Source: Aequitasia sp047973235
Lineage (GTDB): Bacteria > Bacillota > Clostridia > Lachnospirales > Lachnospiraceae
Length of the DNA stretch: 64,000 nt
Reading direction: 5' to 3'
Assembly: GCA_047973235.1 (NCBI GenBank)
Contig: JBKEBP010000118.1
Span: forward strand, 1 to 64,000
The position numbers and the translations under genes were made by a program. The first letter of the stretch is position 1, and each line of letters begins with the position of its first letter. Below are positions 45,111 to 52,957 of this stretch, piece by piece. Below the pieces are notes generated by a model. That model was not told the DNA's origin and made no database searches. It worked only from the letters and a program-made list of their open reading frames with translations.

Positions 45111-45372
45111 TAATTTATTTTGAAATGCGAAGAAAGAGACTTTTGTTTTCACGAACTATACAGAAATGAGACGTCACCGGCTGAGAGCGTCACTAAAGGA
45201 ACGAAATCGAAGGAACACTCTGGAGCAGATTGGTTGAAGTAGTAGTAGGCTGATACGAGTAGCATACGTTACATGCTTTTAGAGATGAGCAAGACATTTG
45301 CTTAATGCGGGTGGTACCGCGGATATTATAATTATTCGCCCCGGAATACATAAGTATTCCGGGGCTTTTTAT
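45111..45372 (+). promoter_or_regulatory. T-box riboswitch with an asparagine (AAC) specifier
   Basis: Transcriptional T-box leader. The canonical antiterminator box GGGTGGTACCGCGG lies at 45309-45322, and the terminator GCCCCGGAATAC/GTATTCCGGGGC (45338-45365) is followed by TTTTT. Stem I has the GCTGAGAG distal loop (about 45179). Aligning its 3' side with B. subtilis glyQS (GGC-A-TTCTTGAGC) against AAC-A-CTCTGGAGC here makes AAC at 45214-45216 the specifier. Uncharged tRNA-Asn should therefore switch on aspS, the zinc-ribbon gene and gatCAB. The acceptor-pairing bulge reads TGGT, which would pair with the expected discriminator G only by wobble. Confidence 0.9.
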
Positions 45373-45420
45373 ATTGCTTCTTGGAATACGAGACAACTAC
45401 AGAAAAGGAGTGTATTTCAT

Positions 45421-46755
45421 ATGAAATTTATAGCGGAAAAGGAAAAAATAAGAACAATGGGCATAGCTAAGCTTCTAGAACCGGATATGCTTGGAAAAGA
45501 AGTATCTGTAAACGGGGCGGTTCATGCAATCAGAAACATGGGCAATATTGCCTTTTTGATTTTACGAAAAAGAGAAGGGCTACTTCAATGTATTTACGAA
45601 GAGGGTGTGTCATCATTTGACATTAAAGACATACATGAGGCAGACACTGTAGAGGTACGAGGTAAACTTGTTAAGAACGACAAAGCACCTCATATGGTAG
45701 AAGTACAACTTGGAGAACTTGTAATACTAAGTAAGGCAGCAGATGAAATGCTTCCGCTTCCGATTGCAAAGAAGGATATGCACACATCTCTTGAAGCGAA
45801 GTTAAACTACAGATCAATTTCACTTAGAAACTTAAAGGAAAGAGCGAAATTCAAAATTCAAGAAGGACTAACGAGAGCATTTAGGGACTACCTGTACGAC
45901 GAAGGTTTTACGGAGATTCATTCACCCAAGATTGCATCCAAAGGTGCAGAGGGTGGAGCAAATATGTTTAAACTGGAATACTTTCATAGACCTGCGGTTT
46001 TATCGCAAAGTCCACAGTTTTACAAACAAATGATGGTGGGAGTTTTTGATAGGGTATTTGAAACTGCACCAGCCTTTAGAGCTGAGAAACACAACACAAA
46101 ACGTCATCTAAACGAATATACGAGTCTTGATTTTGAAATGGGGTATATAGATGGTTTTGAGGATATTATGGCTATGGAAGCGGGGTATTTAAAATTTGCA
46201 TTTGAAATGTTGGAAAATGATTATCTTACTGAATTGGAGATCCTTGACATAACACTTCCCGATGTGTCTAAGATACCAAGTGTTAAGTTTAAAGATATCA
46301 AGGAAGAAGTAGCAAAAGAATACGGACATGTAATCAAAAACCCATTTGACCTGGAACCGGAAGAAGAGGTTCTTATAAGTAAATATGCTAAAGAGAAGTG
46401 GGGAAGTGATTTTGTATTCGTTACACATTACCCATCTAAGAAACGGCCATTTTATGCTATGGATGATCCGGAAGACTTAGACTATACTTTGAGCTTTGAT
46501 TTATTGTATAATGGAATGGAGATTACTACCGGAGGTCAGAGAATCCATGATTACCAAATGTTGCTTGATAAGCTTGACAAGCGAGGTATGGAGACGGAAG
46601 GTATGGAGCATTATCTAGATACCTTCAAACATGGAATGCCGCCACACGGGGGACTTGGAATTGGACTTGAAAGGCTGACGATGAAACTTTGCAAGGAGGA
46701 TAATATCCGGGAAACAACGTTGTTTCCAAGAGATTTAAGTCGATTGGAGCCTTAG
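45421..46755 (+). CDS. aspS: Archaeal-type aspartyl-tRNA synthetase, probably non-discriminating
   Basis: Class IIb synthetase of 444 residues. An N-terminal OB-fold anticodon domain (VSVNGAVHAIRNMGNIAFLILRKREG) is followed by motif 2 VFETAPAFRAEKHNTKRHLNEYTSLDFEM and motif 3 GLGIGLERLTM. Length and motif 2 match the archaeal AspRS type, not the 590-residue bacterial AspRS. In bacteria with GatCAB such enzymes often charge both tRNA-Asp and tRNA-Asn with aspartate. The AAC T-box and the gatCAB genes downstream support that role. Start at 45421 after AAGGAG. An AsnRS assignment is possible but less likely in this context. Confidence 0.88.
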   Translation: MKFIAEKEKIRTMGIAKLLEPDMLGKEVSVNGAVHAIRNMGNIAFLILRKREGLLQCIYEEGVSSFDIKDIHEADTVEVRGKLVKNDKAPHMVEVQLGELVILSKAADEMLPLPIAKKDMHTSLEAKLNYRSISLRNLKERAKFKIQEGLTRAFRDYLYDEGFTEIHSPKIASKGAEGGANMFKLEYFHRPAVLSQSPQFYKQMMVGVFDRVFETAPAFRAEKHNTKRHLNEYTSLDFEMGYIDGFEDIMAMEAGYLKFAFEMLENDYLTELEILDITLPDVSKIPSVKFKDIKEEVAKEYGHVIKNPFDLEPEEEVLISKYAKEKWGSDFVFVTHYPSKKRPFYAMDDPEDLDYTLSFDLLYNGMEITTGGQRIHDYQMLLDKLDKRGMETEGMEHYLDTFKHGMPPHGGLGIGLERLTMKLCKEDNIRETTLFPRDLSRLEP

Positions 46756-46768
46756 AGGAGAAGAGAAT

Positions 46769-47782
46769 ATGAGTAAATGTACATTATGCGGGGGGAACGC
46801 AAGCAATGGTGTATGTAGTGAATGTGGTATGCCTGTCAGACGAGATAGGGTGCTAAATTACCATCAGGTAGATAATGAAAATTCTAAGCAGGAGAAATCT
46901 ACACAACCAAATAGGCAGCAACCTAATAGACAGCAGCCAAATATGCGTATGGTATATCAGTCAGGCAGTGTAGGCAAGAAGAGTATAAAGAAGATAGTTC
47001 GTATTATAGCCACATTAATAATAATATTTGGTATTGGATCGAAATTATACGAAGGGATAAGAGAAGCTGTACATCCGGCAACGGAATATGATCTTGGTTA
47101 CGATGACGAATCAACCGCAGTGTATGATCCGTATGCGTATGTTTCGTCATCACCCGTGGGAGCCGGAGTAAAGGCCGAGTTTACATTGGAATCCGGAGAT
47201 TATATAGTAGGAGTTCATATACCACAGGGAATATATGAGGCATCCCCAATAAATGAATATGATTATATACAAGTTTATGATCAGGAAAACTATATTTATT
47301 TATATGAGTATGCAGCTAAAGAAGATAATTATCTTGATTATTTATGGCTGTTTGATGGTGCAACTATATTTATAGGTGGTGAAAATCCTATTACGATAGC
47401 TACTGATGATGCGTCAGATAATGATCTTGTAGGTATTAAAAACCCACTTTCAGAATCAGACTCGGTTACATTTGACGGCGTACTAGAAGTTGGTTTGGAC
47501 TGTGAACTCGGAGTATATGATTTGAGTATAGTATCAGACGACGGCGGTCTAATTGAGCTTTACTACGAGACTGTGAGTGAGGATACGTTACTTATGAGCC
47601 TTGACTTTTATGAATTTAATGGAAGTCACCGTGATGGTTACAAAAACCTCATATTACCGGAAGGAACAATATTAAGTGCACAGGAAGGCCTAGAAGTGAG
47701 CTTGGTACCTAGTGAAGTAATAAAATCAATGAATTACTTAGAGGATAGCAATATTGGAATTAAAGAATTGTTAGTTGAATAA
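46769..47782 (+). CDS. Zinc-ribbon single-pass membrane protein of unknown function
   Basis: 337 residues in three parts. A zinc ribbon, CTLCGGNASNGVCSECGMP, is followed by a Gln/Asn/Pro-rich linker with a repeated NRQQP, then a membrane helix (IVRIIATLIIIFGIGSKL, near residue 80). The outer region, about 230 residues, is acidic and beta-rich and has two similar units (FTLESGDYIVGVHIPQGIYEAS and FDGVLEVGLDCELGVYDLS). It lies between aspS and gatC with short gaps and good ribosome sites, so it is co-expressed with the Asn-tRNA pathway. I recognise no function. Confidence 0.75.
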   Translation: MSKCTLCGGNASNGVCSECGMPVRRDRVLNYHQVDNENSKQEKSTQPNRQQPNRQQPNMRMVYQSGSVGKKSIKKIVRIIATLIIIFGIGSKLYEGIREAVHPATEYDLGYDDESTAVYDPYAYVSSSPVGAGVKAEFTLESGDYIVGVHIPQGIYEASPINEYDYIQVYDQENYIYLYEYAAKEDNYLDYLWLFDGATIFIGGENPITIATDDASDNDLVGIKNPLSESDSVTFDGVLEVGLDCELGVYDLSIVSDDGGLIELYYETVSEDTLLMSLDFYEFNGSHRDGYKNLILPEGTILSAQEGLEVSLVPSEVIKSMNYLEDSNIGIKELLVE

Positions 47783-47802
47783 GATAAAACAAGGAGGCCG
47801 TT

Positions 47803-48096
47803 ATGGCAGAAAAGATAACTGATGAAGTACTGGAATATGTCGGAATTCTAGCTAAGCTTGAATTATCAGGAGAAGAAGCAAAGAAAGCAAAGCAGGAAAT
47901 GGAAAACATGCTTGAGTACGCCCTGACTCTAAATGAACTTGATACAGATGGAATAGAGCCAATGTCGCATACGTTTAATATATCGAATGTCTATAGAGAA
48001 GACGTGGTAAATGATGTAGATGGCAGTTTGGATACTTTAAAGAATGCACCGGAGCAAAAGGACAACATGTTTAAAGTACCAAAGACAATAGGTTAG
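47803..48096 (+). CDS. gatC: Asp/Glu-tRNA amidotransferase subunit C
   Basis: Small GatCAB subunit of 97 residues that clamps GatA to GatB. Typical sequence: ITDEVLEYVGILAKLELSGEEA, then LNELDTDGIEPMSHTFNISN, and the Arg-Glu-Asp segment YREDVV. It starts behind AAGGAGG and is followed by gatA 13 bases after its stop. Confidence 0.95.
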   Translation: MAEKITDEVLEYVGILAKLELSGEEAKKAKQEMENMLEYALTLNELDTDGIEPMSHTFNISNVYREDVVNDVDGSLDTLKNAPEQKDNMFKVPKTIG

Positions 48097-48109
48097 GGAG
48101 GCGAAATAG

Positions 48110-49552
48110 TTGGATATACTAAACTTAACTGCACTTGAGCAGGCAAAACATATAAAAGACAAAAAGATATCAGTATCAGATGTGCTGGAAGCTTATCTTA
48201 CACAGATAGATAATAAGGAAGATGAAATAAGTAGCTTTATCACTATAGATAAAGAAGGAGCAAGGGCACAGGCTGTAATGGTTCAAAAGAAAATAGACGA
48301 AGGAGAACTTACCGGTCCACTTGCCGGGATACCGATAGCGATTAAAGATAATATATGTACGAAGGACATGTTGACAACGTGTGCGTCAAAAATCCTTAGT
48401 AACTTTGTACCGACATATAATGCGGAAGTAATAGATAGATTAAAAGAAGCCGGAATGATTATTATAGGCAAGACAAATATGGATGAGTTTGCTATGGGAA
48501 GTACTACTGAGACTTCTTATTATGGCGAAACTAAAAATCCTTATAATACAAACCATGTTCCGGGAGGCTCATCAGGAGGTTCATGCGCAGCTGTGGCAGC
48601 AAATGAATGTGCCATAAGTTTGGGTTCGGATACGGGAGGCTCTATTAGACAACCAAGTGCCTACTGTGGAGTAGTAGGTATTAAGCCTACATATGGAACA
48701 GTATCCAGATACGGACTAGTTGCATACGGATCTTCTCTAGATCAAATCGGACCTATTGGTAAGAATGTAACTGACTGTATAACGATGCTTGAAGTTATTG
48801 CATCGTATGATTCCAAGGACTCGACATCTATAAAAAGAGAATCATATAATTTCACGGATTCTCTAAGAGATGACGTTAAGGGACTTAGAACCGGCGTACC
48901 AAGAGACTATTTCGGTGAAGGCCTTAATAGTGAGATAAAAGATGAAATAAAGAAAGCTATTAAGATACTTGAAGATAAGGGGGCTATCGTAGAGGAGTTT
49001 GATTTGAGTCTCGTTCAATATGCTATTCCGGCTTACTACGTAATCGCATCAGCGGAAGCCAGCTCCAACCTATCAAGATTTGATGGTGTTAAATATGGAC
49101 ACAGAGCAGGCGAATACTCCGGACTTCATGATATGTACAAAAAGACAAGAACCGAAGGCTTCGGCAGTGAGGTAAAAAGGAGAATAATGCTGGGTTCGTT
49201 CGTTCTTAGCTCAGGATATTATGATGCATATTATCTGAAAGCACTTAAGACCAAAGCATTAATAAAAAAAGCTTTTGATAAAGCCTTTGCTAAATGCGAT
49301 GTAATAATCGCACCTGCGGCTCCAACCACAGCACCGAAACTAGGTGAAAGTCTAAAAGATCCAATGAAAATGTATTTAAGTGATATATATACTATTTCCG
49401 CTAATTTAGCAGGTTTACCGGGAATTTCCATACCGATTGGGAAAGATAGCTTGGGACTTCCGATTGGAATGCAGCTACTAGGAGATTGCTTTAACGAGGA
49501 TAGTATTATAAGAGCGGCATATGCAATCGCTCTCGCAAAGGGAGGTATGTAA
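48110..49552 (+). CDS. gatA: Asp/Glu-tRNA amidotransferase subunit A
   Basis: Amidase subunit of 480 residues that releases ammonia from glutamine or asparagine. The Ser-cisSer-Lys triad is visible: Lys in IAIKDNIC (about K78), cis-Ser in PGGSSGGS (about residue 153), and nucleophile Ser in SDTGGSIRQP (about S177). The start is TTG at 48110, eight bases after GGGAGG. In this operon it should feed ammonia to GatB for converting Asp-tRNA-Asn, and possibly Glu-tRNA-Gln. Confidence 0.96.
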   Translation: MDILNLTALEQAKHIKDKKISVSDVLEAYLTQIDNKEDEISSFITIDKEGARAQAVMVQKKIDEGELTGPLAGIPIAIKDNICTKDMLTTCASKILSNFVPTYNAEVIDRLKEAGMIIIGKTNMDEFAMGSTTETSYYGETKNPYNTNHVPGGSSGGSCAAVAANECAISLGSDTGGSIRQPSAYCGVVGIKPTYGTVSRYGLVAYGSSLDQIGPIGKNVTDCITMLEVIASYDSKDSTSIKRESYNFTDSLRDDVKGLRTGVPRDYFGEGLNSEIKDEIKKAIKILEDKGAIVEEFDLSLVQYAIPAYYVIASAEASSNLSRFDGVKYGHRAGEYSGLHDMYKKTRTEGFGSEVKRRIMLGSFVLSSGYYDAYYLKALKTKALIKKAFDKAFAKCDVIIAPAAPTTAPKLGESLKDPMKMYLSDIYTISANLAGLPGISIPIGKDSLGLPIGMQLLGDCFNEDSIIRAAYAIALAKGGM

Positions 49553-49553
49553 T

Positions 49554-50984
49554 ATGTCGAAACAATATGAAACGGTTATAGGCCTTGAGGTTCACGTTGA
49601 GCTAGCGACAAAGACCAAGATATTTTGCTCATGTTCAACAAAATTTGGAGGGGCACCGAATACGCATACCTGTCCGGTGTGTACAGGTATGCCCGGTTCA
49701 CTGCCTGTTCTTAATAAACAAGTTGTGAATTATGCAATGGGTATTGGTCTTGCCACCAATTGTGACATTACAAGAGTGAGTAAGTTCGACAGGAAAAACT
49801 ATTTTTATCCTGATAATCCGCAGAACTACCAAATATCACAGTTATATTTGCCGATTGCAAGAGATGGATTTGTTGAAATTGAAGTAGGAGAAAATAGAAA
49901 GAAAATTCGCATTCATGAAATGCATATGGAAGAGGATGCAGGTAAGTTATTCCATGATGAGTGGGATGATACATCGTTAGTAGACTACAATAGAAGTGGT
50001 GTTCCCCTTGTGGAGATAGTATCTGAGCCTGATATGAGAAGTTCTGAAGAAGTTATGGCTTATCTTGAGAAACTTAGAATGATTATCCAATATCTGGGTG
50101 CATCTGATTGCAAGCTTCAAGAAGGGTCAATGAGGGCAGATGTGAATTTGTCAGTTAGAGAAGTTGGTGCTAGTGAGTTCGGGACTAGAACTGAAATGAA
50201 GAATCTTAACTCCTTCAAAGCTATAAGAAGGTCTATAGAAGGGGAAAGAGAAAGGCAGATAGAAATTCTAAACGAAGGCGGCGAAGTTGTTCAGGAAACG
50301 AGACGCTGGGATGATAATAAGGAAACATCGTATACTATGAGGAGCAAGGAAGATGCTCAGGATTATCGCTATTTCCCAGATCCGGACCTCGTACCGATAA
50401 TAATAGATGAGGCATGGATAGAAAGTGTGCGAGACTTGCAACCGGAGCTTAGAGACGAAAAGCTTGATAGATATAAAATAGATTTTGATATCCCGAGATA
50501 CGACGCAGAGATTCTAACACAAACAAAAGAAATGGCGACACTATTTGAAGAAACTACAGCAATTTGCGGTAAGCCAAAGAAGGTATCAAATTGGTTAATG
50601 GTGGAAACACTCAGACTCCTAAAGGAACATAGCATGGAAGTTGATGAAATCAGATTTTCACCGAAAAACTTAGCTGAGTTAATTGAACTTGTTGACGCAG
50701 GAACGATTAATAGTACCGTAGCTAAGGAAGTCTTTGAAGAAGTGTTTGCTAATGACATAAGTCCTAAAATGTACGTCGACGAAAAAGGACTGGCATCAGT
50801 AAATGATGAAGGTGAGCTAAGAAGAATAGTCGAGAAGGTAATAAGTGATAACCCTAAATCGGTCGCAGATTATAATGCCGGTAAAGAAAAGGCAATAGCA
50901 TTTCTGGTAGGTCAGACAATGAAAATCATGAAAGGTAAAGCAAATCCTGCAATGGTTAATGAAATTTTAAAAGAACTCCTGTAA
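49554..50984 (+). CDS. gatB: Asp/Glu-tRNA amidotransferase subunit B
   Basis: tRNA-binding kinase subunit of 476 residues that phosphorylates the mischarged aminoacyl group before amidation. YETVIGLEVHVELATKTKIFC, CPVCTGMPGSLPVLN and FDRKNYFYPDNPQNYQISQ are diagnostic, and the C-terminal YqeY-like tail ends VGQTMKIMKGKANPAMVNEIL. The ATG at 49554 begins right after the gatA stop and follows GGGAGG. An upstream in-frame ATG at 49521 would overlap gatA and is unlikely. Confidence 0.96.
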   Translation: MSKQYETVIGLEVHVELATKTKIFCSCSTKFGGAPNTHTCPVCTGMPGSLPVLNKQVVNYAMGIGLATNCDITRVSKFDRKNYFYPDNPQNYQISQLYLPIARDGFVEIEVGENRKKIRIHEMHMEEDAGKLFHDEWDDTSLVDYNRSGVPLVEIVSEPDMRSSEEVMAYLEKLRMIIQYLGASDCKLQEGSMRADVNLSVREVGASEFGTRTEMKNLNSFKAIRRSIEGERERQIEILNEGGEVVQETRRWDDNKETSYTMRSKEDAQDYRYFPDPDLVPIIIDEAWIESVRDLQPELRDEKLDRYKIDFDIPRYDAEILTQTKEMATLFEETTAICGKPKKVSNWLMVETLRLLKEHSMEVDEIRFSPKNLAELIELVDAGTINSTVAKEVFEEVFANDISPKMYVDEKGLASVNDEGELRRIVEKVISDNPKSVADYNAGKEKAIAFLVGQTMKIMKGKANPAMVNEILKELL

Positions 50985-50999
50985 TCAGGGAGTTCTTTT
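50969..50999. terminator. Terminator of the aspS-gatCAB operon
   Basis: AAAAGAACTCC pairs with GGAGTTCTTTT across a nine-base loop. It overlaps the gatB stop region and also serves the convergent CarD-like gene. Confidence 0.85.
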
Positions 51000-51008
51000 C
51001 TGAGTAGT

Positions 51009-51512
51009 CTATGCCACTTTTAAGTGTTCATTTATAAGTCTCTTCACATCATCTTCATTAATATCAAGAACGGTAGTAAGTTCACTAAAGAGGGCATTTT
51101 CAGCAAGCGCTAAATAATTTTTATCAGTATTATTTAATTTCTTGCCCTGCTCTTCACACTGTATTCTTTTTATATACAGTAGTTTAATTAGACTTACTAT
51201 ATCAGTCAAATCACAAGACCTTATAGTAGTTCTGTAATACTTTTCGCGATCCTTTTCGAATGTGACCTGACCCGGTTTAATACAAGGTATGTTATTAACC
51301 AATTCTTTACATTGACTCTCTGAATTGATTTTACGTAAAACGATTTTGGAACTGTCTACAGGTGCATAAATATGCGAGTTGTTCTGAGTCATAGGGGTAA
51401 GAGTATAATAAGTTTTGGACTTATCGGCGGTGTCCATTTCCAGAGCTCCGATATCACTAACTACGCAAAGACCGGTATTACCATAAACAACTAATTCATT
51501 AATATTAAACAT
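51009..51512 (-). CDS. CarD/CdnL-family transcription factor
   Basis: RNA-polymerase-interacting regulator of 167 residues. The N-terminal CarD/TRCF Tudor-like domain is recognisable from INELVVYGNTGLCVVSDIGAL and YYTLTPMTQNNSHIYAPVD, then IVLRKI. The rest is helical, ending LDINEDDVKRLINEHLKVA. In clostridia such stand-alone proteins tune promoter opening or stress responses. It is convergent with gatB and appears monocistronic. Confidence 0.85.
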   Translation of the reverse strand: MFNINELVVYGNTGLCVVSDIGALEMDTADKSKTYYTLTPMTQNNSHIYAPVDSSKIVLRKINSESQCKELVNNIPCIKPGQVTFEKDREKYYRTTIRSCDLTDIVSLIKLLYIKRIQCEEQGKKLNNTDKNYLALAENALFSELTTVLDINEDDVKRLINEHLKVA

Positions 51513-51645
51513 AATTCACTTCCTAACATGAAATCGGTTAAATAACTCTACATTCATATTATAGCATTTTTGGAATGAAATTATAAGGGGGTCATGTCAA
51601 AACTGTGATTATTGCTATATTTCAGGCAATATGTTATGGTCAATT

Positions 51646-52146
51646 TCACATATATAGTGTCATTATGTAATCATCCATTACATAGCCATTTCCGATATCG
51701 GTAATTACTGAGTCAGTTTGCTCGAATCCGAAATGACGATAGGCGTTCAAAGTGTTTTCGTTGCCCTTATTACAAGTAAGCCATATGCAGGATAGTTTTT
51801 TGTCTTTGCATATGCCAATTAGATACTCAATTACAGTTCGGCTTATGCCGTTACCTCTCATATTTTCTTTAATATATAATTTGCTCAAAAATAGTTTACT
51901 TTCTTTAATCTGAAATCCAAAGTAACCAATAGCGTTATCACCATTTTTTATTATGTTATACATATACCTATCATTTTCAATCTGAGATGTTATGGCACTA
52001 AAGGATTGAAATTTTTCGAGCATATACTCTACTTGGTTGAGCCCTATAAGCGGGGTAAAGTATTCGTGCCATATCGTGTTTGCAAGTTTTGCTACAGTTT
52101 CGATGTCAATTTCGTCAGATACAGGTATTAATTCTAAATTATTCAT
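51646..52146 (-). CDS. GNAT-family N-acetyltransferase
   Basis: Acetyltransferase of 166 residues. The acetyl-CoA loop is LYIKENMRGNGISRTVIEYL (R/Q-x-x-G-x-G/A motif), preceded by AIGYFGFQI and followed by CNKGNENTLNAYRHFGF. The substrate is unknown. It is monocistronic and diverges from the ABC gene at 52247; the short gap holds both promoters. Confidence 0.85.
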   Translation of the reverse strand: MNNLELIPVSDEIDIETVAKLANTIWHEYFTPLIGLNQVEYMLEKFQSFSAITSQIENDRYMYNIIKNGDNAIGYFGFQIKESKLFLSKLYIKENMRGNGISRTVIEYLIGICKDKKLSCIWLTCNKGNENTLNAYRHFGFEQTDSVITDIGNGYVMDDYIMTLYM

Positions 52147-52246
52147 TAAGTTTTACTCCTCTACTTACTATTATTGTCCTTTTACATTATAATAGAAAAG
52201 ATTATCTATATCAAATAATTTAAAAACTTATAATTAGGAGATACAA

Positions 52247-52948
52247 ATGGGTTATATAGAACTTAAGGATGTAAGGAAAATATATAAGGTTGGCGAGGTC
52301 GAAATACCGGCAGTTGACGGCATTGATTTTGAAATAGAAGAGGGGGAGTTTGCTGTTGTTGTTGGCCCTAGCGGTGCCGGTAAGACTACAGTGCTAAATA
52401 TTCTTGGTGGAATGGATATCGCTACTTCCGGCGAGGTTATAGTAGACAATAAGGATGTAGCAAAGTATAGCCCGAAGGAGCTGATTACATATAGACGTGA
52501 TGATGTAGGGTTTGTATTTCAATTTTATAATCTTATACCAAATCTGACTGCACTTGAGAATGTGGAACTTGCACTCCAGATATCAAAGCATCCCAAAGAT
52601 GCAACGGAGACTCTTGAAAACGTAGGCCTCGGACATAGGGTTAATAATTTCCCGGCTCAGTTATCAGGTGGTGAACAACAGAGAGTTTCTATAGCCAGAG
52701 CACTTGCAAAGAATCCGAAGCTTCTATTATGTGATGAACCGACAGGAGCACTTGATTATCAAACTGGTAAAGCGATATTAAAGCTTTTACAAGATACTTG
52801 TAGAGACCAGAAGATGACAGTAGTATTAATAACACACAACTCTGCAATATCACCAATGGCAGACAGAATTATAAAAATAAAAAATGGTAAAGTATCTTCA
52901 ATGAGACTAAATGACAATCCGGTTTCAGTGGAAGATATTGAATGGTAG
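52247..52948 (+). CDS. MacB/LolD-type ABC ATPase
   Basis: ATPase of 233 residues. Walker A GPSGAGKTT, Q-loop FVFQFYNLIPNLT, signature LSGGEQQRVSIARAL and Walker B LLLCDEPTGALD are intact. The type VII (MacB-like) family powers mechanotransmission rather than classical transport. The stop overlaps the ribosome site of the permease at 52958, so they are coupled. Confidence 0.93.
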   Translation: MGYIELKDVRKIYKVGEVEIPAVDGIDFEIEEGEFAVVVGPSGAGKTTVLNILGGMDIATSGEVIVDNKDVAKYSPKELITYRRDDVGFVFQFYNLIPNLTALENVELALQISKHPKDATETLENVGLGHRVNNFPAQLSGGEQQRVSIARALAKNPKLLLCDEPTGALDYQTGKAILKLLQDTCRDQKMTVVLITHNSAISPMADRIIKIKNGKVSSMRLNDNPVSVEDIEW

Positions 52949-52957
52949 GAGGATGTG

